Below are positions 7,493 to 16,920 of a stretch of DNA of 35,919 bases, piece by piece. Source of the stretch: Moorena bouillonii PNG (lineage in GTDB: Bacteria; Cyanobacteriota; Cyanobacteriia; Cyanobacteriales; Coleofasciculaceae). The notes under the pieces are model-generated. The model was not told the origin of the DNA. It made no database searches and worked only from the letters and a program-made list of their open reading frames with translations. A program made the translations under genes and the position numbers. The stretch is from the NCBI RefSeq assembly GCF_001942495.1, contig NZ_MKZS01000001.1, positions 5,085,586-5,121,504 on the forward strand, read 5' to 3'. The number at the start of each line of letters is the position of its first letter. Position 1 is the first letter of the stretch.

Positions 7493-8690
7493 ATTCTTTG
7501 CTCAACGACCCGTCTTGCTCAACCAGACCGGAGTCAGGAAGAGTAGAGGACAGATCTCCCAAAGCGTTCAGATCATGGATCCTAGTTCCGGTGTGCCCCA
7601 CCGTACTTAAGGCTCTCTTAAGAATGTTGATGGCTGCATTGTGGTCTCTGTCTAATTGACAACCACATTTGCAGGTATGAGTTCGAGTTGACAAAGATTT
7701 TGTGACAACTTCACCACACTGGGAACAATTCTGGCTGGTATAAGCAGGATTAACTGCAACCGTTATCCGACCAAACTTAGTACCAAAATGTTCCAACCAT
7801 TTTCTGAATTGATACCAACCTGCATCATTAATAGACTTGGCGAGACAGTGATTTTTCACCAAATTCCTAACTCTTAGATCTTCGTAGGCGACCAGGTCGT
7901 TAGACCAGATTACGCAACGTGCCAGTCTTTTGGCATGTTCTTCACGTTGTCTACTTATTCTAAGATGCTGCCTACCTAGTCTATCAATGGCTTTCTTTCG
8001 GTTAGCAGAGCCTTTCTTTCTTCGGGATACTCGGCGTTGATAAAACTTTAAGCGCTTTTCACCTGTTCGGTAAAATCGTGGGTTAGGTTCAGTTTTTCCC
8101 ACGGAATCAGTGTAGAAATCCTTTAGTCCAACATCTAAACCGAGGGCTGTTCCGGTTGGCTCCAGCTCTTCCGTTATGTCAACTGAAACACAAAACTGAA
8201 CATAATACCCATCAGCCCGCCGGACTATGCGAACCCGCTTAATCTGCTTCTTATCAAATCTCCACAAGTCCCAAGTACCCTTGAGCTTGAGTTTCCCGAT
8301 CCCTTTCTTGTCACTGAAGGTTATTGACTTTTTGTCAGGGGACAACTTCCAACCGGACTGTTTGTACTCAACTGAGCGGCAATGCTTTTGAAACTTAGGA
8401 AAACCCTTTTTTCCAGGTACTTTTTTCTTGCAGTTGTCGTAGAAACGGGCGATGGATGACCAGGCTCTCTCAGCACTGGACTGACGAGCTGTGGAGTTCA
8501 AATCATTGGCAAAGGGGAACTGTTTGGCTAAGACCTTGCAGTATTTACTGAGGTCATACTTTCCAATCCCCTTGTTATCAATCCAGAGCCTGATACAGCT
8601 GTTACGGATGAATTTTCCCGTCCGAATAGCTTCATCAATGGCTGAGTATTGGTGTTTTTTGCCGTAGGCTTTGAACTCTAGGACAATCAT
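7479..8690 (-). CDS. tnpB: TnpB, RNA-guided nuclease of an IS200/IS605 element
   Basis: A 403-residue TnpB of usual length. All RuvC-type residues are present: GLDVGLKDF (Asp186), VAYEDLRV (Glu270) and LDRDHNAA (Asp349). The zinc finger reads SQCGEVV...CKCGC. The N-terminal helical and beta-barrel part spans about residues 1-175. Known members cut DNA next to a short motif under guidance of an RNA from the element's right end and help the element persist after excision. No stop or frameshift is seen, so it looks active. It belongs to a different branch from the TnpB at 34557-35825. Confidence 0.95.
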   Translation of the reverse strand: MIVLEFKAYGKKHQYSAIDEAIRTGKFIRNSCIRLWIDNKGIGKYDLSKYCKVLAKQFPFANDLNSTARQSSAERAWSSIARFYDNCKKKVPGKKGFPKFQKHCRSVEYKQSGWKLSPDKKSITFSDKKGIGKLKLKGTWDLWRFDKKQIKRVRIVRRADGYYVQFCVSVDITEELEPTGTALGLDVGLKDFYTDSVGKTEPNPRFYRTGEKRLKFYQRRVSRRKKGSANRKKAIDRLGRQHLRISRQREEHAKRLARCVIWSNDLVAYEDLRVRNLVKNHCLAKSINDAGWYQFRKWLEHFGTKFGRITVAVNPAYTSQNCSQCGEVVTKSLSTRTHTCKCGCQLDRDHNAAINILKRALSTVGHTGTRIHDLNALGDLSSTLPDSGLVEQDGSLSKESPSF

Positions 8691-9237
8691 CTGGTATCGA
8701 CCTATCCCTATATTGTTTTATGATACCACGCCTAGCGACAAATTTTGGAAGTTTCTAGAATATTTTCCTCACGGCGGCTCAAGCCGCTGCGTTCACGAAG
8801 TGTCGCCTACGGCGAGCCTTCATCCTCGGTCTAAAGACACGGGGCTTTCGGCTTTGGGGGATTTTTGTAAAAAGCTGATGGTATTAAATACTGCTTCAAA
8901 TTCCCTGTCAGCAAAGGGGAGGAATTCAGCATTGCCTTTTCTATAGATTATTCGCTGCCGATGCTGATTTTGCTGTCGGGCTTGAGCGAGCATTTTAGTC
9001 GATAAATCTACCCCAGTGCCTCGAAGATTGGGAAACTCTTGAGCAAGACGATTCAGTAAACGACCTGTACCACAGCCAAGGTCTAATACATTGGGCTGAT
9101 CTGTGAGTTATACAAACTCTAACAGCCGTTTATGGAGTGCTTGGTAAAATACTGTGGTGAACAGGATGTCGTAGTTTGGTGCCCACAGATCAAAGAACTT
9201 TTCTTTTGTGCTAAAAAAATTACTAGTCATTATCAAG

Positions 9238-9312
9238 GTTGACAGTTTAAGGTTGAAGGTTGTTTGGTTGAAGGTTGAAGGTTGTTTGGTTGAAGGTTGA
9301 AGGTTGTTTGGT
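9238..9312. repeat. GGTTGAA / GGTTGTTT tandem repeats
   Basis: Tandem units of GGTTGAA and GGTTGTTTGGTTGAA lie upstream of the methyltransferase pseudogene start. They are part of the 7-bp repeat class found throughout this window. Confidence 0.7.
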
Positions 9313-9374
9313 TTAGGGTAGCTTTACTATTTAAATAGTACAGAAGGGAGCAAGTTTAATGATTAATCAAAAAA

Positions 9375-9962
9375 TTAATCTTGATTAAGTTTAAAATTTA
9401 CCCCCTCGTAAAGTTCTTGAAAAGAAACGCTTAACTCTATTGAATTTATAGAAATAACGGAATTTTCTGATTCATACTCAGTGAACTGCCATTGATTGGT
9501 AGCAGTTTTATTATATTGCAGTAGACGATACTCACTTTGTTCGATTAGAATATATTCTTTTAATTCTGAGATGGAACGATAGTATAAAAACTTATCACCT
9601 TGATCATAGTTTTTAGTAGAGTTTGATAAAACTTCGACAATTAACATTGGGTTCGTTACTGTAGTTGTACCCTTACCTGTGTAAACCGGTTCACCCTGAA
9701 TCACCATAACATCTGGATAAGTATACTGACGGTAACGAGGTATCCACAAACGCACATCACCAATATAAATTTTGTACTGTTTTCCCTTTAAACCAAGTTT
9801 GAAAAGGGTAGCAATATTAAGGGCAATTTGATTATGATTGGTAGTACCACCAGTCATTGGTATAATTTCTCCATCCCGATATTCACTCTTGTATTCTGCT
9901 GTTTCTTCTAGTTTTAAATAGTCTTCTGGAGAATAATATTTGGGTTCAGATATTAGTTGCAT
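9375..9962 (-). CDS. Uma2 family (DUF820) nuclease-like protein
   Basis: A 195-residue protein with the standard Uma2 layout: YSPEDYLKLEETAEYKSEYRDGEII at the start, DVRLWIP, YPDVMVI, and LIVEVLSNSTKNYDQGDKFLYYR. The last two carry the Asp and Glu-x-Leu-type acidic residues of a PD-(D/E)xK fold. Uma2 proteins are present in dozens of copies in filamentous cyanobacteria; their substrate and role are not known. Length is normal. It stands alone between a pseudogene and the kinase gene and is AT-richer than its neighbours. Confidence 0.9.
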   Translation of the reverse strand: MQLISEPKYYSPEDYLKLEETAEYKSEYRDGEIIPMTGGTTNHNQIALNIATLFKLGLKGKQYKIYIGDVRLWIPRYRQYTYPDVMVIQGEPVYTGKGTTTVTNPMLIVEVLSNSTKNYDQGDKFLYYRSISELKEYILIEQSEYRLLQYNKTATNQWQFTEYESENSVISINSIELSVSFQELYEGVNFKLNQD

Positions 9963-10059
9963 TGGTATTTAAAATTTGCTTTTGTTATTCTGTTTATCCT
10001 ACGTCTAATTATTAGTTTTTAATCATCGTATTCCCTATTGCCTGTTGCCCCCTAGCTAC

Positions 10060-12030
10060 CTAGCGCCAAATCTTGATGGTGTTATCGAAACTACCACTGG
10101 CAAGAGTTCTGTTATTCGGACCAAAAGCAAGAGCATGAATGGTGTCTGAATGACCGTTGAGAGTGCCAATTTCTTGAGTTGTATCAACATCCCATAGCTT
10201 TATAGTAGTATCTGCACTACCACTAGCGAGTATTTGGCCACTACGGTCAAATGCGATCGCATAAACCCAACCTAGATGTCCGTTGAGGGTGGTAATTTCC
10301 TGGGCAGTGCCAATATCCCAAAGCTTGATAGTACCGTCAGCACTAGCACTGGCTAGGGTCTGTCCATTGGGAGTGAACGCGATCGCAAGCACCTGGTCTG
10401 AATGCCCTTCAAAGGTGTGAATTTCCTGACCACTTAAGGCATCCCACAGCTTGATGGTAGCGTCAGCACTACCACTAGCAAGGATTTTTCCATCTGGCCT
10501 AAAGGTTACTGAATGAATCAATGATGAATGTCCGGTCAGAGTAGTGAGCTGCGTAAGGGTACGAACATCCCAAAGCTTAATGGTGCCATCACTACTGGCA
10601 CTGGCAAGGTGGTATCCTTGGGGGTGAAAGGCAATGGAATTCACCTCACCGGAATGCCCTGTGAAGGTGAACATCTCTTTACCAGTACGGACATTCCAGA
10701 GTTTGATGGTGTGGTCAGCGCTACCACTGGCAAGACTCCTGCCTTTAGGACTAAATGCCAAAGCACGCACTTCAGCGGAATGCTTAGAAAACCAACCTCC
10801 AAAGGTAAGGATTTCCCAGGCTGTGTTCAATTCCCATAACTTGATAGTTTTGTCTCTACACCCACTGGCTAGGGTACGTCCATCAGGGCTAAAGGCTACA
10901 GAATAAATTTCATCGGAATGACCTTTGAGAGTGGTTGCTGCAAAAACGATAATCCTGGGATTACCTCTTGGTGGCCGAGAGTTGCTTGTTACATTAGTTT
11001 TACCAGTTTTACCAGTTTTACCAGTAGATTGGGGAGTTAGTTGATTACGGCGGAATGGCTCCCAGGTAAGACCAGCTTCGGTTTCTTGGGTGATTCCTAA
11101 ATCGTCCATCACTGCGATCGCGGATTGATACCTGAGCTTGATGGAACTCTGAATCATTGTGTCGAGAATCCGACTCAATTGTCTACTGACGGGATTATTG
11201 ACCAAAAAATCCCGCCAGACAAAGCCATTTTCCATCGGATCGTATAAATTAAATGGCTGAGTTTGGGTCAACAAATGAATGCAGGTGACTCCTAAACTAT
11301 AGATGTCACTGGCAAATACTGCTTTACCAAAGATTTGTTCCGGGGCCGCATAACCAGCACTACCAATAGTTGTGCCAGTTTTGGCTAAGGTAGTGGCTGT
11401 GGCATACTTGGCTGCACCAAAATCTACCAATACCAGGTCTGGGGGAGTTATAATCCCAACGCCAGCACCTGGGGGGATGGTAGCACGACGAATGATATTC
11501 TCTGGCTTGATATCCCGATGAATCACCTTACCTTGGTGGATAAAGTTGAGCACTGGTAACAACTGACTCAGGAGTCTACGAATCTGACCTTCTCGGAATG
11601 GTTCAGTTGCTGCTAACTCTTGAGCTAAATTTTGCCCATGGATAAATTCCTGCACAATGTACCAGTGATAATCTTGTTGAAAATGGGCGAAGAGTTCAGG
11701 AATCTGGGGGTGTTTGCCCAACTGTTCTAAGCGCAAGGCTTCCTGGTGAAATAATCGAGCAGCTCTGGTAGGATGATTGTTAGCTTGATTGTTAGCTTGA
11801 TGATTAGCTTGATTATTACCTTGGGGGTAAAATTGCTTAATCACACAGTAGGATTTAGAGGCTTTTCCCTCGTCGATGGCCAAAAGCGTTCTGCCAAAGC
11901 CTCCTGCTGCAATCAGCTTAAGAGCGCGGTATTGCTGTCCTAACAAGAGTTTAGTGCCGCAAGTTTGGCAAAACTTGTTGCCATCAGGATTGTAAGGCTT
12001 AGGGCAGTTGGGATTGAGACAGTAGCTCAC
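10060..12030 (-). CDS. Serine/threonine protein kinase with N-terminal zinc ribbon and seven WD40 repeats
   Basis: Residues 4-24 form a zinc ribbon (CLNPNC...FCQTC). The kinase domain runs from about 34 to 310 with GGFGRT, the ATP lysine in CVIKQFYP (Lys65), VIHRDIKPEN (171-179), DFGAAK (203-208) and AAPEQ. After a linker containing three TGK units, seven WD40 repeats end in IKLWD/IKIWR, enough for one closed propeller. There is no clear transmembrane segment. The kinase-WD40 form is typical of filamentous cyanobacteria, where the propeller is thought to bind partner proteins. A run NNQANHQANNQANN (72-85) in the kinase N-lobe comes from a short DNA repeat. Target unknown. Confidence 0.95.
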   Translation of the reverse strand: MSYCLNPNCPKPYNPDGNKFCQTCGTKLLLGQQYRALKLIAAGGFGRTLLAIDEGKASKSYCVIKQFYPQGNNQANHQANNQANNHPTRAARLFHQEALRLEQLGKHPQIPELFAHFQQDYHWYIVQEFIHGQNLAQELAATEPFREGQIRRLLSQLLPVLNFIHQGKVIHRDIKPENIIRRATIPPGAGVGIITPPDLVLVDFGAAKYATATTLAKTGTTIGSAGYAAPEQIFGKAVFASDIYSLGVTCIHLLTQTQPFNLYDPMENGFVWRDFLVNNPVSRQLSRILDTMIQSSIKLRYQSAIAVMDDLGITQETEAGLTWEPFRRNQLTPQSTGKTGKTGKTNVTSNSRPPRGNPRIIVFAATTLKGHSDEIYSVAFSPDGRTLASGCRDKTIKLWELNTAWEILTFGGWFSKHSAEVRALAFSPKGRSLASGSADHTIKLWNVRTGKEMFTFTGHSGEVNSIAFHPQGYHLASASSDGTIKLWDVRTLTQLTTLTGHSSLIHSVTFRPDGKILASGSADATIKLWDALSGQEIHTFEGHSDQVLAIAFTPNGQTLASASADGTIKLWDIGTAQEITTLNGHLGWVYAIAFDRSGQILASGSADTTIKLWDVDTTQEIGTLNGHSDTIHALAFGPNNRTLASGSFDNTIKIWR

Positions 12031-12144
12031 ACAAACAGCTGGTTAGATTACTTAAATCCAAGGGTAGGGTGGGTTAGGCGACGAATACTCTAAAAGCTCA
12101 CCTTTTAACCAACCTATTCGCCGTAACCCACCAATAACAGTGTG

Positions 12145-14667
12145 TCATAACCCAGAAATAGGTTGAAAATTCCGTAATCGCAACGCATTAGTTACCACAG
12201 ATACTGAACTAAATGCCATCGCTGCACCAGCAATAATGGGATTGAGTAACCAGCCAAAGATCGGGAATAACACACCAGCCGCAATCGGAATTCCTAGTAC
12301 ATTGTAGATAAAGGCAAAAAAGAGGTTAGTGCGAATAGTGCGGAAGGTAGCACGACTTAGTTGAATGGCTGTAATGATGCCTTGTAAATCTCCCGAGATT
12401 AGGGTCAGATCAGAGGCTGCGATCGCAACATCAGTACCTGTACCAATGGCAATTCCCACGTCTGCTTGAGCCAGAGCTGGGGCATCATTAATCCCATCCC
12501 CTACCATTGCTACAATTTTGCCTTCTTTTTGGAGAGTAGAGATGATGCTAGCTTTTTGATCAGGTCGGACTTGAGCAAATACCCGATGGATGCCAACCTC
12601 GTTTGCGATCGCATCAGCAGTTTGTTGATTATCTCCCGTGAGCATTACTACCTCTAATCCCAACCGCTTCAAGGCTTTAACCACCTCAGCTGAAGCGGGT
12701 TTGAGGGCATCCGCAATGCCCAAAATGCCTTCAACTTTACCATCAACTGCGATCCAAACCACGGTCTTACTGCTAGCCTCCCAATCCCCTTGATAGTCTG
12801 CTAAAGACCGATTCGGTTGCACTGTCACATTTGTTTTAATCCCTAATTCTTCCATCCATCGTTTTGTCCCAATCTGTACTAATCTCTTACCCTTACAGCT
12901 GTTTTCAGATGAATTGACCTCACTACCACCAGCTGCAAGCCCCCTAAATCCCCCAATTCTGGGGGACTTTAACTCAATTTCCCCCCAGAATTGGGGGGCT
13001 AGGGGGGCGAAACTTGCTGTAAGCCCACCTCCCGCCGGTTCGGGAGAGAAGAGGGGATGATCGTGATCAACCATTGCCTGTACCCCACTGCCAGCAACAG
13101 CAGTAAAATTCTCTGGTGTTGGTAACTGCAATTTTATTCCCTGAGATTGGGCATAGCGCACCACTGCTTCAGCTAAGGGATGTTCCGAATGACTCTCTAC
13201 CACTGCCGCTAGTTGCAGCAAGTTGATTTCATTGCTGCCGGTAAAGCTGCCCAGTTCTGACGAGGAGTCATAGATGCCTCCAACTGTAATAAAATCGGTG
13301 ACCGTAGGTTTCCCTTCCGTTAGGGTTCCGGTTTTATCTAGCACGATAGTTTGCAGTTGATGAATCAATTCCAGACTCTCGGCATTTTTAATTAAAATCC
13401 CGTTTTCTGCGCCTTTACCGGTTCCTACCATCACTGCGGTTGGAGTAGCTAGACCTAAAGCACAGGGACAAGCAATGACTAACACCGCCACCATATTAAT
13501 CATGGCTAGGGTAGGATTTCCTGTGGTCATCCACCAAACCCCAAAAGTGACCATTGCGATCGCAATCACTACCGGCACAAACCACCCTGTCACCTGATCC
13601 GCTAAGGTTTCAATCGGTGCTTTAGACCCTTGAGCCTGGTGTACTAATTTAACAATCTGTGCTAGTACGGTATCTTTCCCGACCCGAGTCGCCTGGAACT
13701 GGAAGCTACCGGTTTTATTAATCGTTGCTCCAATCACTTCATCCCCCGGCTGTTTCTTGACCGCAACACTTTCTCCTGTGACCATGGCTTCATCTACACT
13801 AGAAGCCCCTTCCATCACTATGCCGTCTACCGGAATAGTTTCTCCTGGACGCACTAAGACCACGTCTCCAACTTGCACCTGAGCCAAGGGAATATCCTGG
13901 GCTTGACCATGGCGAATCACACGAGCGGTTTTAGCTTGTAATCCCATCAACTTACGAATTGCTTGAGATGTCTGTCCTTTAGCCCGGTGTTCCAGCAATC
14001 GCCCTAGCAAAATCAGGGTAATCACTACAGCAGTGGTTTCATAGTACACAGGGAGAGTTACCCCTTGGGGTAGGAAAGATTTCAAAACAACCGGGGGCAA
14101 CATCGTGGGAAACAGAGAATAGACATAGGCAGCACTAGTCCCAAGGGTGACTAGAGTATTCATATCTGCTGTTTTGTGTTTCCAGGCTTTCCATGCTCCA
14201 ATCAAAAAGGAATGTCCACACCAAAACAGAACCGGTGTGGTTAATACCAGCTGTAGCCAAGGGTGATGTAACCAAGATGGAATCCAGGGGATAGATAATC
14301 CTGTCATCATCGGTAGTGAACCAATCACTAACACAGTACTAAGCACGGCACCGACAATGAATTTTCGTTTTAGGTCAAGGGTTTCCCCTTGACGTTGCGA
14401 TTCGATATCATCAGGCTGATCACTGATATCCTCGATCGGGTAAGCTTGGTAGCCAGCATCACTCACTGTCTGTTCAATCAGTTTGGTTAGTTGCTGGTTA
14501 GTTTTTTCGGGGTTAGTTTCCTCGGTATTGTAGGTAATACTAGCTTCTTCTGTACCAAAATTGACCCTGCACTCTACTACATCTGGAACCCTTTGAATCA
14601 GCGTTTCTATGCGTCTGGCGCAACCAGCGCAGCTCATTCCTTGTAAACGAAAGTTTTGTTGTGTCAT
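12145..14667 (-). CDS. copA: Copper-translocating P1B-type ATPase, with an in-frame repeat insertion
   Basis: The N-terminal metal-binding domain has GMSCAGC (Cys13, Cys16). Then come membrane helices, the actuator TGES (297-300), the membrane copper site CPC (400-402), the phosphorylation loop DKTGT (444-448), the nucleotide-site SEHPLAE (HP near 496) and GDGINDAP. All are as in PacS/CtaA/CopA, which move Cu(I) across the thylakoid or plasma membrane. Between [10 protein letters not shown] and [10 protein letters not shown] about 55-60 extra residues (roughly 536-594) are encoded by a palindromic repeat (12940-13008) plus flanking sequence. This makes the protein longer (840 residues) than the usual 740-780. 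Export versus thylakoid import cannot be decided from sequence alone. Confidence 0.95.
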   Translation of the reverse strand: MTQQNFRLQGMSCAGCARRIETLIQRVPDVVECRVNFGTEEASITYNTEETNPEKTNQQLTKLIEQTVSDAGYQAYPIEDISDQPDDIESQRQGETLDLKRKFIVGAVLSTVLVIGSLPMMTGLSIPWIPSWLHHPWLQLVLTTPVLFWCGHSFLIGAWKAWKHKTADMNTLVTLGTSAAYVYSLFPTMLPPVVLKSFLPQGVTLPVYYETTAVVITLILLGRLLEHRAKGQTSQAIRKLMGLQAKTARVIRHGQAQDIPLAQVQVGDVVLVRPGETIPVDGIVMEGASSVDEAMVTGESVAVKKQPGDEVIGATINKTGSFQFQATRVGKDTVLAQIVKLVHQAQGSKAPIETLADQVTGWFVPVVIAIAMVTFGVWWMTTGNPTLAMINMVAVLVIACPCALGLATPTAVMVGTGKGAENGILIKNAESLELIHQLQTIVLDKTGTLTEGKPTVTDFITVGGIYDSSSELGSFTGSNEINLLQLAAVVESHSEHPLAEAVVRYAQSQGIKLQLPTPENFTAVAGSGVQAMVDHDHPLFSPEPAGGGLTASFAPLAPQFWGEIELKSPRIGGFRGLAAGGSEVNSSENSCKGKRLVQIGTKRWMEELGIKTNVTVQPNRSLADYQGDWEASSKTVVWIAVDGKVEGILGIADALKPASAEVVKALKRLGLEVVMLTGDNQQTADAIANEVGIHRVFAQVRPDQKASIISTLQKEGKIVAMVGDGINDAPALAQADVGIAIGTGTDVAIAASDLTLISGDLQGIITAIQLSRATFRTIRTNLFFAFIYNVLGIPIAAGVLFPIFGWLLNPIIAGAAMAFSSVSVVTNALRLRNFQPISGL
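12940..13008. repeat. Palindromic CCCCCAATTCTGGGGG repeat inside the copper ATPase gene
   Basis: CCCCCTAAATCCCCCAATTC and its near-inverse (CCCCCAGAATTGGGGGGCTA and following G-run) face each other around a short AT-rich centre. This style of palindrome is normally intergenic in cyanobacteria. Here it is read through in frame and codes for a Gly/Pro/Ala-rich peptide in the nucleotide-binding domain. Confidence 0.85.
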
Positions 14668-15063
<396 letters not shown>

Positions 15064-15738
15064 TTACTGTGTTTTATTTTCTCCAATCAGTTCACGAGCA
15101 CGCAGTTTTACGATAAATTTGATTCGCCGCTTGAATTCTTCAAAATCCTCTGCACTCATGTCTGTTTTCTGCCATGGTTCTCGTTGCATCAATCTTTTAA
15201 ACCACTGATCCATGTTAGGATAATCAGTAAGATTAATCTCTAACTTCGGCAATAACGATATTGCGGCGACCGCAACGATATCTCCTAAGGTTAACTGCTC
15301 CGAAGCAAAGTAAGGGCTATTTCCTAATAACTCGGAGAAAAATTTGAGTACTTTATCTAGCTTCCGCTTGGCTAGTTTAAATTGTGGTGAATCTTCCTTT
15401 TGACAGATTAGTTGAACTACTGGGGAAAATAGCTCATTAGCAGTCAACAATTGTACCATGCGTACCTTGGCTAATGCTTCTGGTGAAGTTGGCAGCAGCG
15501 CAGGTGTGGGATATTTTGCTTCCAAGTAGTCCATAATTGCCAAGGATTCTACTAACCGCAACCCATTATCTTCCAGAACTGGAATGTGATGAAATGGGTT
15601 AATTTCTAAAAACTCTGGTTCAAATTGATCGCCATCTAATTTAAGTAATACTGTTTCAAAGGTAAGGTTTTTTTCTAGTAACGTGAGCCAGACACGACGA
15701 ACATTGGGCGAGAGGGTATTGTAGTAGAATTTTAGCAT
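15064..15738 (-). CDS. Glutathione S-transferase family protein
   Basis: A GST of about 224 residues starting MLKFYYNTLSPNVRRVWLTL. It has the N-terminal domain landmarks FLEINPFHHIPVLEDNG and LVESLAIMDYLEAKYP, followed by an all-helical C-terminal domain with FASEQLTLGDIVAVAA. The open frame extends to 15891. The first 51 codons of that extension cover a dispersed repeat (GTAGGGTGCGTTAGG...TAACGCACC), so ATG 15738 is preferred. Substrates are unknown; the SPN near the start suggests a serine- or cysteine-type catalytic position. It ends in a hydrophilic tail (RARELIGENKTQ). Confidence 0.88.
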   Translation of the reverse strand: MLKFYYNTLSPNVRRVWLTLLEKNLTFETVLLKLDGDQFEPEFLEINPFHHIPVLEDNGLRLVESLAIMDYLEAKYPTPALLPTSPEALAKVRMVQLLTANELFSPVVQLICQKEDSPQFKLAKRKLDKVLKFFSELLGNSPYFASEQLTLGDIVAVAAISLLPKLEINLTDYPNMDQWFKRLMQREPWQKTDMSAEDFEEFKRRIKFIVKLRARELIGENKTQ

Positions 15739-15878
15739 CGATTTTTTATCCGGAAGTTCCGTAGGGTGCGTTAGGGGAGCCGTAATTTTCCGCCTCGTAG
15801 CCAGGGTTAGGTTGCGGCCCGTAACGCACCACTGGGTCAAACAGCATGCATTGAGATGCACCTCATTTGGGGAGAGGG

Positions 15879-16044
15879 GATTGTAGAACAAAAAATAATG
15901 GTGCGTTACGGCTTCGCCTAACGCACCCTACGATATCTATAATATCAAATAATCGAGCTTAGATTGTAGAACAAAAAATAATGGTGCGTTACGGCTTCGC
16001 CTAACGCACCCTACGATATCTATAATATCAAATAATCGAACTTA
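15879..16044. repeat. Two tandem copies of an 83-bp unit with a TGCGTTACGGC hairpin
   Basis: Copies at 15879-15961 and 15962-16044 are nearly identical. Each holds GGTGCGTTACG-GCTTCGC-CTAACGCACC as a hairpin, followed by CTACGATATCTATAATATC. The second copy ends at the stop codon of the EF-hand gene. The hairpin may close that transcript, but the exact duplication suggests recent slippage or transposition. Confidence 0.85.
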
Positions 16045-16584
16045 GAAAGAACCGAAAAGATAATTACCAGGAGAATCTGGGTCATCACTTTTGTGAAATT
16101 GTTCAAGTAAGTCTTTAAACTGATCCTTAGACAAAGTGTTACCTGCTTTCAGATTTAGCTTAGAGCAAGCAATCTCTAATTCTTCATCGCTAACTCCCCA
16201 GGCTTTGATCAAATTAGAAAATTCTTCAGGACTTATAACACCATCTCCATTCTGATCAAACAGCTCGAAAACCTCATCAGCTTCTTTTTTTACAGTCTCG
16301 TACATTTCGTTGCTGGTAATGCGAGTGTAACCATGTTCGAGCCACTCATCTAAACTAATTTCACCATTATTGTTTTTATCTACATCTTTTTGGAGATGAT
16401 CCCAATCAGCCATGACTTCGGCATACATCTTGTCATAATCAGCTGAGCCTGGCTCAAGATTATGTAATTTAGCCACTGTCTGGGCTTTAATCTCAAAGTC
16501 TTCTTTGGTTACAACACCATCATTATTAGTATCATAAATATTAAACAAATGCGTCCATTTCTTGGTTTGAAATTCAGTAAGCAT
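16042..16584 (-). CDS. EF-hand calcium-binding protein
   Basis: A 180-residue soluble protein with three canonical calcium loops: DTNNDGVVTKED (18-29), DKNNNGEISLDE and DQNGDGVISPEE. A fourth, degenerate hand lies near the C-terminus (LKAGNTLSKDQF), where the first acidic ligand is lost. The spacing is that of the calerythrin/sarcoplasmic-calcium-binding-protein group, which buffers or senses calcium in the cytoplasm. No signal peptide or membrane segment is seen. Partner unknown. It is followed by the 83-bp tandem hairpin repeat. Confidence 0.93.
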   Translation of the reverse strand: MLTEFQTKKWTHLFNIYDTNNDGVVTKEDFEIKAQTVAKLHNLEPGSADYDKMYAEVMADWDHLQKDVDKNNNGEISLDEWLEHGYTRITSNEMYETVKKEADEVFELFDQNGDGVISPEEFSNLIKAWGVSDEELEIACSKLNLKAGNTLSKDQFKDLLEQFHKSDDPDSPGNYLFGSF

Positions 16585-16920
16585 GTTGGCTAATCTCCAT
16601 CAATAAAAAAGTAATATTTGACTGGTGCAATTCACCAAGGTAGCTTCAAGGCTAGGTAAATTACTACTACACAACAGCATTGCTACTGTTCAGCATAAAG
16701 AACTTCTAAACCTTTAGCTGACAAAACTATACTACCATAGTCTCGTTAATTTTTTGCCTTCACAAAATAATCTTTGTGCTACATCGATGGCATTACCAGC
16801 TGAGTTCAAATTCAGCAAATTATTGAACAATACGTCAGGGATATACTTACAGCTATTGAACTGAATCCTTACGATGTTTTCTGGGCACCACCGCCATATA
16901 AATACTTACTATTAGGTGCT
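16585..16920. other. Intergenic region upstream of the EF-hand gene
   Basis: No gene with a start codon, repeat or clear promoter is seen. A plus-strand frame from about 16800, running on over the 3' end of the next gene, encodes a plausible-looking peptide (DILTAIELNPYDVFWAPPPY) but begins right after a stop codon with no start. It is not called. Confidence 0.5.

Larger units (their letters stand above)
7464..8866 (-). mobile_element. IS200/IS605-type element carrying tnpB only
   Basis: A 1403-bp insertion in the methyltransferase gene. On the minus strand the left junction follows TTAC and the right end is TCAA, the same cleavage tetranucleotides known for IS608. The host frame is restored exactly by its removal, and there is no target duplication, as expected for Y1-transposase single-strand insertion. 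A hairpin lies close to the right end (7472-7492). Several small palindromes lie near the left end (8770-8850), including CGGCGGCTCAAGCCGC-type pairs. There is no tnpA, so movement would need a transposase in trans. Confidence 0.85.
7222..9230 (-). pseudogene. Class I SAM-dependent methyltransferase, broken by a TnpB element
   Basis: The N-terminal part (9230-8867) begins MTSNFFSTKEKFFDLWAPNY. It has the SAM-binding glycine loop VLDLGCGTGRLL and the acidic GVDLS, then ends at FNTISFL. The C-terminal part (7463-7222) resumes YLNPQQVFSEVSRVLRPKGHYYLVDY. If the inserted element (7464-8866) is removed the two parts join in frame as ISFL-H-YLNPQQ. There is also an in-frame TAA after LLEFV, upstream of the SAM motif, so the gene was inactivated twice. 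Substrate unknown; the overall layout is that of Methyltransf_11-type enzymes. The C-terminal fragment alone is unlikely to function. Confidence 0.88.

Noticed and set aside
10528-10906. Plus-strand frames opposite the WD40 region
   Set aside because: Shadows of the repeated WD40 codons on the other strand.
15739-15891. Longer N-terminus of the second GST
   Set aside because: It lies over a dispersed repeat, and the GST fold begins at MLKFYYNTLSPN.
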